Below, piece after piece: positions 24,368 to 39,360 of a DNA stretch of 64,000 nt. Each line of letters opens with the position of its first letter. Position 1 is the stretch's first letter. The DNA comes from Trema orientale (lineage: Eukaryota; Streptophyta; Magnoliopsida; Rosales; Cannabaceae): the NCBI GenBank assembly GCA_002914845.1, contig JXTC01000039.1, positions 1,308,935-1,372,934 of the forward strand. Direction: 5' to 3'. Under the pieces are notes generated by a model, which was not told the DNA's origin, ran no database searches, and saw only the letters and a list, made by a program, of their open reading frames with translations. Made by a program: the position numbers and the translations under genes.

Positions 24368-24416
24368 TAGAAGGACACTTAAATTTTTGTGTCTTTTAAA
24401 TAGTGTCTTCCCAAAG

Positions 24417-24428
<12 letters not shown>

Positions 24429-24448
<20 letters not shown>

Positions 24449-24736
24449 GAAAAGCATAGAGTTTCTCTCCTCTTTAGACTAAAATTTTCAATCTCGAATC
24501 TTTAGAGGTTTTTTTTTTTAATTTTTTCTTTTTTAATTTATTTATTACCATGAGAGATTGTGATTCACTTCAATCATGTCCAGAAGAAGAAGAAGAAGAA
24601 AAGAAAAGCATAGAGTTTCTCTCCTCTTTAGACTAAAATTTTCAATCTCGAATCTTTAGAGGTTTTTTTTTTTAATTTTTTCTTTTTTAATTTATTTATT
24701 ACCATGAGAGATTGTGATTCACTTCAATCATGTCCA
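24429..24736 (+). repeat. perfect 154-bp tandem duplication in the Dof 3' region
   Basis: 24429-24582 and 24583-24736 appear identical, including an 11-T run and CGAATCTTTAGAGG. GAA repeats lie at the start of each unit, so slippage or unequal exchange at the GAA tract is a likely cause. It starts 61 bp after the stop codon, probably within the 3' UTR. An assembly artefact is possible. Confidence 0.88.
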
Positions 24737-27700
24737 TTTTTCTTTTGGGGGCTTCTTATATTTAAGCTAATGAAATTTTCATATTTGTTTGCTAACCAAG
24801 TCAAAGAACCCTTCATAGAGTTTGATTTATTTGGATTGATTTTGCATATTGGATAAGAAACCCCCAACCAAAAAAAAAAAAAAAAAAAAAAAAAGAAAGA
24901 AAGAAAAAGCGGAGAGAGTGAGACTGGTGAGAGTGATGTTTCATGGTTTTTGCAGTCTGAAATCTCTGAACTGTGAAAGTATTAAAAGCAGGAACATTGG
25001 GTGTTGAATTGAGTGGTGTTTCAAGATATTCTGTCATGATTGTTTCTTATTTTCAGGTAGATTCTTGGAACCATATAATATATATAAATAAACAAAGGTA
25101 TTATTCAGTTTAAAATAAAACAAAAATGGACCAACCTGAATAATTATTATATGATAATGGGGTTTGATATTGGAAGTAGTCTCTCTGCTCTCTAAGCATT
25201 TAAATTTCAGTGAAAGCATATTAGCACCAACTTCGGGATAGATTTTCTTTCTCTTACTGATACCAAATCCAACTTAGGATTTTGGCGTGAGAGAGTAGTC
25301 AGTGAGGAAATTGAATTATTATACATATTATAAAGTTTTGTTAGGCCACTACCGCTGTCAGTGATATTATTTTATTAATCTAATTAGTATTTATATTTGA
25401 AATTGGCAAACCGACATTAGAATTTCATTCGAAGATCATATTAAAAAACTATATGTTTTTATCGTAGGTAGCAAATAACTAGGCAGCTATGTAGCTGTCT
25501 GTTGACAAAGTGGTAGTTTCCATGATAAACGATTTGTTCATAATTTGAAGTTCATAACATTTTCTAATGTTTTCTTTCTTTTGCTTTGTTTTATTTAGGT
25601 TTAATAATGGTAATGCTACTGAATTATACTCATTATACTATTTTAGTTTTGAATTTTTAATTTATTTAGTAATAATTCTTGAATTATTTTTTTGTTACAT
25701 CAATAATCCATTTGTCCTATAGTTTTATTAGTTTTTTAAATGAAAATAGTCTTGAACAAAGTGTATAATTGGGTATTATTTAATTCTATGAGTCAAAATC
25801 TCGTGCTCAGGCATAGTTATTAAACTGTATATTTTGTATATGACTCATTTCTATTAAAAATTTAATAGTTTGTGGAAAAAAGTGATAATTGCTACAATAA
25901 TTGCATAAATCTTAATAGTTTAATGTGTAAGTTGAAAATTCTGAGTGTCATCCTTAACTAAAGTTACTAAAGTGTGAGCTTTGTAATGACTTATTTATAT
26001 TATATATTTAACAATTAACACTTTGTGACAAAATAGTCATTGTTACAATAATTACAAAATTCAAGACCCACTGTTATGTTGAAAATTCATGAACTAAAGC
26101 GGGATAACATATATAATTCAGAGGATATTAATGTAATGAACCCTATTATTTTTGTACAACTATTTGACCGTAAGGTCCATATGAATAAATGGTTGTAATT
26201 GGTTAGATAAAACAGAATTCTCGTCTTAATTTAGATTTCAAGGAATTAAGAATTTGAATGGTATCAACTGTTAAATTGTGAATCAGCTTGACTACATCGA
26301 GCTAAATATGTGACTTTATTTAGAATATATATTGAGAGATATGCATACTGTTGCAATATGAACATAGAGCTTACTGAAAGTGTTTGAAAAACTATATATT
26401 AATTCAAGTATAGTTGTATTTTGTTTGAATGAAATGATCATACACTTTGAACATGATTCAGCTTACCATTAAGATTGTTTAATTTTCATGAACAATTTCG
26501 CCCGAGCTATATAAAATATATACAAACCCTATAAATTATTTATTTCCAAGATCACTCGGAAAGTAATAATCATATAATGATTTCAGTGAGTCTGCCAATA
26601 CAAGACAATAAGAATATCAAGATTTTTTATACATGTATTTATATATAAGCTAGTATATTGGCGATTTTTTTTTTTTATTTTCTACTGAGGAAAAGCAATA
26701 TTAACCATTAGATTTCAATCTGATAATTAGAAAAATAAATACTATATTTTAATTTTCATTAATATTTGTTCGAATGTATTTAATTATAACCATCAAATTG
26801 AAATCAACAATTCATATTTATTACTTTATTGATAGAAATGAAAATTGTCCTATTGTACTTTGATTTTATATAATTAAATTTAAACTTAAGACTGGTATAT
26901 GAATTTAAAACCTTAAGAAGAGTACTTCTTTTATTTGGCTTAAACAATCATTTTATTAAGAAATTTGCATGAAATGACTTGATTAGCTAGTGATTTCTAC
27001 GCATAGTCTAAAAATAAATCAAACCTAATATTTTTAGTAAAATAATTTTTGTCATGTGTTCCTAGTTGAATGCACACCAAAAAGGTAATAGCTAACTACA
27101 TTAAGAGTCAATTTGATATTGTTGTGATGCTTTAGTTCAAAAAGTAATTGCAATCACTTCTGAAATGTTTTACCAAACAATTTGCTTCCAAAAGTTGCAT
27201 TTTAGGAAGTGGATTATAAAATAGTCCGACATTAAATAGGTTTATTAAACACTGTAATTGAAATTATTGCATATCATAATCATGAGCTATAAAAGAACCA
27301 GCACCTACCACTGAAGTTAGCCTTCGTGATTCAAATGTTGCTACTGCTTGCTAGAGCTAGACTTAGTTTTCTTCACATAAAAAGGGAATCCTTTGTTACA
27401 ATAGAAGCAGAAGTAATGTGGATTATTCAAGAATCGAAGTCGATTTGCTTTATAAAAAAAATATATCAATGAGCTTCTATGAAATGATTTCCCTAAGTTT
27501 AAATAAGTCAATCGATGATCTTCAACTTTGAAATTTCAAATGCAAAATTTGACTATGTATGGTTTAGCGTCATTGTTCTGTTTAGCGAAATAGGCAATTC
27601 TGCCTGATATAATCAAACTGATAATTCTAATTTTTATGCTGATAAGCTCAATAAACAACTATTATAATAAATTTAAAGTATAAAGGTAAAATATCTCCCA

Positions 27701-30146
27701 TATACCTTAAGAAGATCAATTTCAATTAAATGCTAAAATAAAACATGCTAATGAGAAGTAAGCACTCCGTTTAGCTATATATGTCAATGTTGATTAAGGC
27801 TCCATTTGAAAGTTAGATTTTTGGAGTGAAAGAAAAAAATATTACAAGCAGATACTCTTTTTTTCTTCTTGTTTGGATTGAAACAAAAAACGATAATTTT
27901 TTTTTTTTAAAAAAAATGAGAGTTTGATTTGATGTCATTTTTAGAATATAGAATTTTGACACATTAATTAGGAAAACTAATCGTGTCAAAATAAAGTTTT
28001 ATAAACTTTTAAGAAAAGTATTTTCTTCTTTCTTTTTCTATGATTTTATTTTCACAAATTTTTTTCTTCCAAAATCCGGATTCCAAACGCAGTGTTCTTG
28101 AATGCCAATTAGTAATTAACTATAGCATGTGCTTCAAATTTATAATATTGTTATTACAACGAGTTGTTCAATGGTACTTTTTTTTCCTCCATAAATAGTA
28201 CTGGATATATGGTAGTTAGATTACATGTACATAGAATTAAATTGGATTAGAAGATAATTTGTAAGAAAAAAATACTGTTTAAATAAAATTAGTATATTTT
28301 TTTAGCATATATGTATGGAACACAACCTAAAAGTTTTTGTGCTTAATGAGCATTTTAAAAACGTGGCATGCTAAATATAACCATTGTCACACCCTTTCGC
28401 ATTTAGAGATGGTCTAATGAGTAGGAAGACTCGAGCCCTTTCCGCTATCTATTGAGGGATGGAGATGACTTCCTTCTCCAAAAACATATGGAGATTTTAG
28501 AAATTAGAGTTAGGTTTTTCCAATGAAAAGGTCATATTTCATAAAGATAGTATTGAATTTCTAAAAAACCCGGGTATTTGAAAATGAATTACCATTTTAG
28601 GCCTCCTTTAATAATTAACTGAGTCATAGATATTAAAATATAATGCTCCTTTCATTTATTTCTTATTTTTATAAGACAGTTACATTATTAAGTACTACAT
28701 ATGTATTTACATTATAATACTTTTTAAGTTTTAGCTTTTGAGGCTTCACATGGTCTGCACCTTTAGGAAATTCGGCAATATTAAGTGACATTTCATATTG
28801 GGACCTGGCTACTACCACTAAAGGTAACCATGTTTCTGGACCTAGCTACTTTGAGCATTCTACACAAAGACCTAAAGATATCACTACTTGGGTTTAGTAA
28901 ATGGAAATAATTTGGACCAAAATGACTTTTTTACTAGTAACACAATATTATGGCGGCGGGTGAAATGGGGTAGTCACTACTTTTAATATTATATTTATGA
29001 CTTTTGTTGTCACTAATCACTTGTGTAATGACTTCCCGTAATATTGTGACACTCCCGAAAAAAGAAAAAAAACAAGGTTGCTCTACAAAATAGTCCTACA
29101 AAGGTCATTTTATGCAAAAACACAACTAATCAGGTCCATTTCCCCGGTAAATTATTGCTTTTGGGCCCCGTCTTCATAGGTTCAGAAAACAAAAATCGAC
29201 GAAGTTCGTTTAGCCAAATATGTCAATTAACATACCTAGTGTAACTTATGCGAATTTAGTATGCAAATTGTGTCAGGAAATTTATTTCAACACTAACGGG
29301 AATGTAAATCATATAGTGACTGTACATTTGACTATTCCTTACAAAATCATGTTGACCTTCCCTTTTTCGGCCGCTGAGACAGTACTCTTTCATCAAAGAA
29401 AGCAGAACAGTCTAATATTCCGGCAAGGTTTTTTTTTTTTTTTCCAAAAAAGAATCACATCTGCCTTTAATTGAAGAGAAAAATATTGGTTGTACAAAAT
29501 TATAACAAACATGGAACAGTAACCAGTTAAGATTTCGATCAATCTACAGTAAGGAATCAACTGAACTTTATTCTAGCCGAAAAAAGAAAAGTGTTTTATT
29601 CTATATTAACTTTCAATAAACACAAATCTCCAAGGTCAGTGAGGAAGATTTTCAGGCCAACAATGACATATTTGTAACATCTGAGTATATACTTATTCGC
29701 ACGGATGAATAACCTCTTGGCTGTATAGCATCCGTATCCGTATAAGAAATCATGAAAAAGTTGTTCAGATTGAATCAATTATTCTGAAACCATATTCTTA
29801 ATTTGATATTTTTTTAAACCATAAATAAAGCAAAGATTACAAGCAATCTCGAATTAAATTTTTAATACTAAAAGCATATTCATCTTTCACGTTGCAAAAC
29901 AAGGACTATATTGAAACTAAAAGTATGACCATTTGTATGTAGCATGAAAAGATTAAGACAAAGACAACAGTCAAAACTAAACAATACCATTACTTTTGAA
30001 TCTCTGATCACGGAGAAAAATGTTTCTCCTGCTAGGAAGAAGAGAAGAAGTTTCCAACACTAGAACATAATGTTGACAAAATCTTTCCTCTGGTTTTCAG
30101 GGTCGGAAGAAATCGAAAGGATCAAAAAGTTATAGACGAGGAAGTC
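24737..30146. other. long AT-rich intergenic stretch
   Basis: No gene is supported. There is a 20+ A run near 24869-24893. A loose tandem repeat of about 150-160 bp lies at 25780-26090 (shared TTAATAGTTT/ACAATAATTACA phrases). A small GC-richer patch lies at 28380-28480. The last few hundred bases before 30147 should include the RPS23 3' UTR, but no polyadenylation site can be fixed from sequence alone. Confidence 0.45.
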
Positions 30147-32056
<1,910 letters not shown>

Positions 32057-32154
32057 GGTTGCGTTGCGGAAAGAGACCCCTTCGACTGGTTACAGATAGC
32101 ACCGAGCCGCTTGAAGAAGAAGAAGAACCCGCTTAGACAGCCCCAACCAGAGAA

Positions 32155-32162
32155 AAACCCTA
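32155..32162 (-). promoter_or_regulatory. telo-box in the RPS23 promoter/leader
   Basis: AAACCCTA on + (TAGGGTTT in gene orientation) lies about 100 bp upstream of the start codon. Telo-boxes near the transcription start are characteristic of plant ribosomal-protein and other translation genes. Confidence 0.7.
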
Positions 32163-32240
32163 GACATTTTAGTTGCAGAATTTAAATACTAATTTTATTT
32201 TCGGGGAAATTTAAAATTGTTTTGAGAATGAGAGCGATAA

Positions 32241-32257
32241 TGGGCCAGCCGTGGGCT
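32241..32257 (-). promoter_or_regulatory. paired site II elements of the RPS23 promoter
   Basis: TGGGCC at 32241-32246 and TGGGCT at 32252-32257 lie about 80-100 bp upstream of the telo-box. TGGGCC/T next to a telo-box is the known plant ribosomal-protein promoter module, bound by TCP-type factors. It supports RPS23 as an active, growth-regulated gene. Confidence 0.7.
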
Positions 32258-32369
32258 GACATACGCAATAAGTGAAGAAAACATGTTAAGTAGACAATTA
32301 CCATTTTTTTTAAATGTTTAACTAAATTTACCACTACTATTAGATTCTACCATTTTTGGAAGGGAATTA

Positions 32370-32506
32370 GTCAAGAATCTGTCAAAAATTCATCAAGAAT
32401 CTGTCAAAAATTCATCAAGAATCTGTCAAGAATCCATTAAGAATCTGTCAAGATTGCTACGAATGTCAAGAATCCGTCAAGAATCAGTTAAGATCGTCAA
32501 GAATTC
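32370..32506. repeat. minisatellite with an 11/22-bp unit
   Basis: Variants of TCAAGAATCTG and TCAAAAATTCA alternate about a dozen times just upstream of the RPS23 promoter elements. The later units diverge (AAGAATCCG, AAGATCG). Confidence 0.75.
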
Positions 32507-33097
32507 ATTTAAAAAAGTGGTATGGTGGTTGATTTAATTAATGATGGAAAAAAAGTGGTATTCACCTAATTTATTCTGGATTGAGACACTTATACCTAAG
32601 TCTTCAAAAATAATACAAAAAATACCACCTTCCTAAAATGATTATTTTCTGTACAACATTTAGTGGTATTTTTCTAAATATTTTTATTACTGAAAATCAA
32701 AAAACTAATTTAATATATAGAAACTAAATTAGTTTCTAGCTTCTAACAAATCAAATTACTTTCAAGTAATATTTTTCTCTAGTTTCTAATAATCTTTGTT
32801 TTTTATTTTTTAGTAATCAAATAGGTTTCGAATAACTGCATTATCATGATTTTTTGTTAAAATTTGTAAAAACAAGCTCAAATTTGATTTTTTTTAACAC
32901 ATAAATTACGTAATAACATCTCGAAATTTAGTAATAAACAATTGTAAGCTATACCTATTGCATCTTGATTTTCAAAATGTTTTAAAGATTTTAAGTAGAG
33001 AGACTATGCTTTTTTCAGGGGCATTTTAGTCGAGAAGTATATATTTCAAAGGTTTATTAACTTAAGCATAGGTCAAATTAGAATATTTTTGGAGCAT
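32507..33097. other. AT-rich intergenic DNA, nothing recognised
   Basis: The stretch near 32690-32820 has TAGTTTCTA-like inverted phrases resembling the family F core, but too weakly to call. Confidence 0.35.
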
Positions 33098-35580
33098 ATT
33101 ATTATATATAAATAAAGTTAAGCATTCGCACATGGTTCATTCGCTCTACTTTTACTATACAAAAACTAGTAACAATTGTTTTTCCTTTTTAAAAAAAAAT
33201 CTATTAATCCGTGAAATGACCAAAGTGGCCTTCGTTTTTTTGGCTCTTGGCTGAGGGTTAAGTGTTGGATTTTTTTTTTGTCATTTTACGCACTTGGCTC
33301 CTTGGGTTCTTTGCTGAGCATCGGTCTTTGACATTCTCGCTCTTGGCTTTTTCTCTTCTCCATGTTTCTTCTTCTTCGTTTTCCCTCAACTGTTCACTTC
33401 TCTCTCTCTCTTCTTCCAGGTTGTTCTTCTTCCATTTGGTCTTTAATTTTGTTCCTCTTACATTATGGATTCTTTTTCCTGTTTTCTTCTCTTGGTCATT
33501 CCTCCGATGCTTTTGTTTCCGTTTCTATTGATATGTATTTTTTTCCCTTTTTGTTTTTTGTGTTTTGCTTTATTTGTGTTCTTCGATTTTTAGCCTATAG
33601 CTTTTCATTTGGTTGCTCGGATTTAAGCGGTGATGTCCTTTGTGGCCGTCTTCTCCCCATTTTCGGTTTTTTTTCTTTATCTGAAACTTTGTTCCTTGGG
33701 AAATTTTTTTGCCCAATATCGGTTTCGTTTTTGATTATTTTTTTATTTGGCTTTTAATTTTGTTCATGCATAATGTCAGTTCTGTTTTTTCTGATATTTT
33801 TTGCTTTTCCTATGGCTATGGAAATTTTTAGGGCTTTTGTTCGTTTGTTTGTTTTTTTTTACTCTTCTCTTCGACATCTCTATGAAATAATTCTATGCTA
33901 TTTTTTTTATTCTTTTTGAATGATATTTTTCGGTTTTTTTTCTTTTTTGAGATATTTTGGTGTTGAATTATGATTTGTGTTTTTTTGTTTTGGATGATCT
34001 GTCGATTAGTATTTATGATTTGGAACCTCTCATTTAATCTTGTGTTGATATTTTCTAACTGCTTATATTCGGATAGTAAAAGAAAAAAAGAGAGAAAAAA
34101 GGGTAGAAAAGAAAAACCTAAATTCGTATTAGGCAAGTTCTTATAATAATGTGTATATATTCTTGAATATATCTTTTTTGATTATGTTTTAATCTTATGC
34201 ATTGCCACGTGTGGTAGATTTTTTTTTCCAATTTTTTTTATTTTTTTTATTTTTTCTGCTTCTATCTGATATTTGTAATGATTACAAATCTTTTGTTTAA
34301 TGCTATGCTGATATTTTATTACCGTTTATATTTAACAAAAAAAAATAAAAAAAGGAAACAATATGTTGGGTAAGTGTGTTTAATTATGTGTGTGTATTTT
34401 TTTTCCAGATATGTTCATTTAGGTGTTCCTTTTATGCATTGCTATATGTCTAGATTTTATTTTATTTTATTTTTTTCCCTAATGGTTTTTAAATCATTTT
34501 GACTGCTATTTGACTATATATACTAAAGTCATTTACTCTCTGTGTATATTTTATCTGCTCTTATCCTAATCCCTACTTAGAAATTGCTGAGCCTGTAGTT
34601 CTCTTTTCTCACTATGTTTACTATCATTTCATCCTTTATCTTAACTCTCACATAATCTATGTGCTTTTGAAGTTACTTTCAAGGGCTTTTTTACGTGCAA
34701 TTATTTCAGGTACGATCAATATTTATTATGTTGTGTTGTTATTATTGTTGTTGTTGTTTTTTTTCCTCCTACATTTTATTTGAGTTATGGCCGTGCTTTA
34801 TTTTAACTTTAGTTCATCTTGGCTCTTTCTTTTGTTTGTGTACTATTAAGGTATTAAATTCTGTAGTGTTGTATTGAATGATGTATACTATTTGAATTTG
34901 GTTCAATTTTGTTGTGTTGTTAATTAATATATATTATTCTGATGCTTATTCTCTTATGTTGTGCAATTGATTGTGCAAAGTTGGACTATGTGCATGATTT
35001 GATTTATTATAGAAATAACAGTTCCACTTTTCTTCCTATTTCCAATCAGTCTATAAGTTATTACTCTAACTGTATGTGATCTTACAAAGATAGCTTTTTA
35101 TGTTAGTTTTGTTTAAGAAACTAAGCGTTGATTTTTAGCCTTTTGCTTACTCATTTGATTTTTCTGCTGAATGTTAATTGTTTGAGAAACTAGGTGTTGT
35201 TTTTTGGCCCTTTGCTTACTCTTTTGATTTTCCTACTGAATATTAATTACATGATGAAATTGCATTTCCCGCCTCTTTTTTATTGCTTTCTTCCTCCGCC
35301 TTGGTTGAAGGATGAGTCTTGGCTTTTTTGGTCATTTCATCGGATTAGTTCTTCATATTTGTTGCTAAACATAGTCTTCAACGTTCTTTTCTCATAATCT
35401 CTTTGTAATATATTAATATAATAATATTTTGTAATATATTAAACAATATCTTTTCATATCTCAAACAAATATTATATTATTGTAAAATATTATTACTTAT
35501 TATAAATAATATAACAAATACCTTATATATAATTATTACATATTCTATACTTAACTCGTAGCAAATGCATGAGTTACTCG
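33098..35580 (+). mobile_element. Helitron-like element 1 (pyrimidine-rich, non-autonomous)
   Basis: The right end is a short hairpin, AACTCGTAGCAAATGCATGAGTT, followed by ACTCG at 35580; a hairpin just before the 3' end is a Helitron feature. The preceding 100-170 bp (about 35410-35520) match the end of element 2 (39710-39815). The left end near 33098 resembles the element 2 start (ATATATAAATAAAG) but lacks a clear TC. The inside is T- and TTCTTC-rich and shares modules with element 2. It also has a 69-bp tandem duplication at about 35115-35250. No Rep/helicase coding is present. Long T-rich open frames here are compositional. Confidence 0.42.
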
Positions 35581-36912
35581 TTATCTATATATAATAAAGT
35601 GTTCGGCAGGATATCACCGTATAAATAACTATTTTCACTGTACAAATAGCAGTGCAATTTTTTTTTTATTTTTTTCTATGGATTTTAGTGGCGTAATTTG
35701 ACGTTTTTGTCCCTCGAGTGTAGTGTAGGTTGGTTGTTGGGTGGGGAGTTATTTCGTAATTTTGGAGGGATGGGTGGAGTTGAATGGGTTGTGATGTGTT
35801 GAGGTGTAATTATTTTTTTACCCTTGAAACCATGTTTATGGTTTTTAAGTGGATGTGGCTGTTTAGTCTTTTTATTTTTATTTTTTTTTGTGATTTTATC
35901 GAGGTAACCTTGTATCATGTGCTTTCGGTGAGAGATATTTATAGGATTTTTGGAGATTTTCTGTGGTTTTGGTAATTCCACCTAAGTATGTTGATATCAT
36001 TTCGATGCTTTCTGGCTTATCTGTCTTCTTGATCCTCCTTCTTCTTCTTCTCTCTCTTTTTTGTATTTGATGCTTTCCTCTTTTATTCCTTTGAGATCAT
36101 TTCTCTTTCTCTCTTTGTCTGTTCGATTTGTGATCGTTTGTTTGTGGATCTTTTTCTTCTTCTTTCGATGGTTCTTCTCGGCGTTGCTCGATTTGGTTTT
36201 TTTTCTTTTTTTTTTTATTTTTATATTTTCATTCACTGTTGTTTGATCTTTGGTTTGTTGATTCAGATCTGAATGGTTAGATCTCGACTTTGCTGCGATT
36301 TAGCCATCCTCGATCCTTTTGTTGATGTGGTGGTTTGCTTTCTTTGTTCTGTCCTATATCTTTCTATAATTTTGTTCGCTTATAATTATTTTTATTTTAT
36401 TTTTTGTTATATTTCTCTATGTTCTGGATCTTTGTATAGCTGATGTTTATCTTTGTTTAGGGATGAAATAGTTTTTGTTTTTTTTTTCCTTTTTTTTTTT
36501 GGAAATCTATCTTTGTTATGGAAATGTCTTTGGATTATATTTTTGGGCTATACTTTGATGTGTTTGTTCTTTGGATCTGTTAGGCTTTGAGTTATGTATA
36601 TAGGCCCTTGATTTGGTGAGCTGATGAAAGTCCTTTTCGAGGGTTTATACTGTACAAATAACTTATTTCATTATGTAAATAATAGTGCCATTTTCGTTCT
36701 TTTTTCCTGGTTTTTAGTGGTGTAATTTGATATTTTTGCCCCTAGAGTGTCGCGTAGGTTAGCTTTTGTGTGGGGGCTTTTGACGTAATTTTAGAGGAGA
36801 TGGGTGAGAGGTATAATTATTTATTTTGCCCTTGAAACTATATTTAAGATCTTTCAGTGGATGTGGCTATTTAGTCTTTTCTCTTTCATTATCTATGATT
36901 TTATTGAAGTAA

Positions 36913-38305
36913 GGGTATCTCCAATCCACCATTTTATTACGGTGTAACCTTTACTCTATTTTGGAGTAACTTTCACGTCAAATAAAACTGTCTCCAATTC
37001 ATTATTCTATTTCTAATACTAAAAGAAATATTCTTGGTATATTTTTTTATCTAATTTTTATATAATTTTATTTTAATTCCTTACTATTTATCAATCACTA
37101 ATAATACCCATATTCAAATTTTTTTTTACGTATTGATCCAATAATATGTTTTATTATTTAACAAAGTTGTAGAAGCTTATAGATTAATAAATTATATTTT
37201 ATTAACTAAAATTACCAATTTATAAAATTATATATTATTTAAAAAGCAAAATTACATTAAGCAAATTTTATAATGAACCCAAAATATTACATTTAATTAT
37301 TAAACATAAATACAACAATAAAAAATATATATTGATGTTTATGTACCCACATTAGAAATTGATATTTCATATTATTTACATAATAAATTTACTTCATATA
37401 AATTTAACCATGAAATAATAATAAAGATATAGGACATAAAAATGAAGATTTTGATTTTTTGGTATCAAAAAGTTATTAATTTTGGCCAAAACTACAAGTA
37501 GGGTCAAAATTTGAAAATTAAGATTCATTTGTGGCTTTTTTTACAAATAAGAAAACAGCTAAAAAAAAAGGCATTTGTGAACAGTACTATGCCAAAATTG
37601 GCATGACACTGTTCACCAGTGGGCCCAAAAGCCAAATTGGCGTTGAGAAATGGCACTAGGATGAGCTTGAGTTTCGAGTAACAAACTCCTTGTTTTGAAC
37701 TCTCCTCAAAGAGAATGACCAAAATTGACCAAAAATTGCCAATTGGGAAAACTAGGTGCTAGATACAACAGAAGAAGTTCTAGACTAACAAATACTCTTT
37801 ATTTGGTACCTTGAGATATAGGTAAGTTTCGAGCAACAAACTTCTTGTTTTGAACTCTCTCTAAAGAGAGTGACAAAAATTGATCGAAAATTATCAATTG
37901 GGAAAACTAGGTGCTAGATTCAACGAAATGAGTTCTAGACTAACAAATTCTCTTTAATTGGTACCTTGAGATATTATAGGTAAGTTTCGAGTAACAAATT
38001 CTTTGTTTTGAACTCTCACCAAAGAGAATGACCAAAATTGACCGAAAATTTTCAATTGGGAAAACTAGGTGCTAAATACAACAGAATGAGTTCTAGACCA
38101 AACAAATACTCTTTATTTGGTACCTTGAGATATTAGGTAAGTTTCGAGCAATAAACTCCTTGTTTTCATTTCTCTCCAAAGACAATGACAAAAATTGACG
38201 GAAAATTGCCAATTGAGAAAACTAGGTGCTAGATTCAACGAAATATGTTCTAGGCCAACCAAAAGTATATATTCTATGCCATTCTGGTGTGGGTTGGAGA
38301 GGCTC
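36913..38305. mobile_element. PIF/Harbinger-like non-autonomous element
   Basis: The left end reads GGGTATCTCCAATCCACC. The right end, reverse-complemented, reads GAGCCTCTCCAACCCACACC. A TAA on each side (36910-36912 and 38306-38308) is the 3-bp target duplication typical of PIF/Harbinger. The insertion splits the second copy of a repeated module in Helitron-like element 2. It is 1393 bp with no transposase frame. The inner part holds a 4-copy minisatellite. Confidence 0.7.
37671..38270. repeat. 156-bp minisatellite, four copies, inside the Harbinger-like element
   Basis: Units start with GTTTCGAG at 37671, 37826, 37984 and 38141 (periods 155, 158 and 157). Each continues with CTTGTTTTGAACTCTC, GGGAAAACTAGGTGCTA and a TTTGGTACCTTGAGATAT join. 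The fourth is truncated after about 130 bp. Confidence 0.88.
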
Positions 38306-38797
38306 TAATCTTTATTATGATGTTTGAGTGAGGGATATAAGTGGGATTTTTGGGAATTTTGCTCTACTTTGGTTAGTCTGCAAGATAGCTCATCATTATG
38401 CTATTATATTGCTTTGATGTTCTGTGGTTTATCTGTCTGCTGGATGTTTCCTTTTTTTTTTTTTTCCTCCTCTGTACCTGATGCCTCCCTCCTCCTTTTC
38501 TTTTCGATTGTTTCTAGAGTTTTCCTTAAAGCATTCTTTCTGTTTTTTCTTATTTTATTTGTTTGATATTTATTACTTTTTTACATATTTTTTGGTGTTG
38601 ATGATAATTCCTGCTTTAACTTTTGGTGATCTGTCCGTCAGCATTTATGATTTACGACCTGATTATACAAATTTATTTAATGCTCTGTTGATATTTTTAT
38701 ATTATTGGAATTTGGAAAGAAAAAAAGAAAAAGAATGAATGAAAAAAAGGAAACAAAAACAGAGTAAAAAAATTAAGAGATTTTACTTAAAATATAT

Positions 38798-38969
38798 GGG
38801 CGCGTCTACAGTAGGGGCGCCCCTACGTCGGGCCCTGTCTATTCACCATTGGATGGGATTCTGTATATAAATAGATTCTCCACAGATTCCCGTTATTCCC
38901 CACAGATTCCCATCCAACGATAATTAAGGCATGACCCTACGTAGGGACGCTCCTACCGTAGCCATCCCC
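38798..38969. mobile_element. Mutator-like MITE, copy 2
   Basis: The left arm reads GGGCGCGTCTACAGTAGGGG. The right arm, reverse-complemented, reads GGGGATGGCTACGGTAGGAG. AAAATATAT flanks both sides (38789-38797 and 38970-38978), a 9-bp target duplication as made by Mutator-like transposases. It shares its arms with the copy at 9819-9969. Confidence 0.85.
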
Positions 38970-39242
38970 AAAATATATTTTTGGGATTTTTTTAAAAATG
39001 TTTGAATGATATATTGTTTTTTCTTTACTTTTTATTTATTATTAAATACCAGGATCTAAGATGAAATATGATTTATAGTTATAATAATATTTGGGAAAGC
39101 AGCTTAAATTTTGATTAAAAGGTCATGTTCCACATTGACAATACAAGAAGACCATACTGATCCAACAGTATTGACACTGATAATTAAACAGCTATGTGGA
39201 CAAATGAGAATATTCCAAATTTATTTCAGAACTAGAAGAGCG

Positions 39243-39360
39243 CTAATTGTCCAAAATATTTGATAACGATGAATCGGCTGCATTGTCTCTTCTGGCACTA
39301 CCAATCATTCCTGAAACAGATGCAGTACCAACCATACCACTAGATCCAATAACGCCTGAT
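39243..39360 (-). pseudogene. possible captured terminal exon
   Basis: On -, a T-rich tract ending in TTTTTTTTAG precedes an open frame of 38 sense codons that ends TAG. It reads from SGVIGSSGMVGTASVSGM to SSLSNILDN. Codon composition differs from the AT-rich surroundings. An acceptor-like site plus a stop suggests the last exon of a host gene carried inside Helitron-like element 2. I do not recognise the protein. Confidence 0.3.

Noticed and set aside
33262-33757. Phe/Leu/Ser-rich open frames on +
   Set aside because: They are translations of T- and TTC-rich DNA inside a Helitron-like element. Overlapping frames look equally protein-like, and there is no domain.
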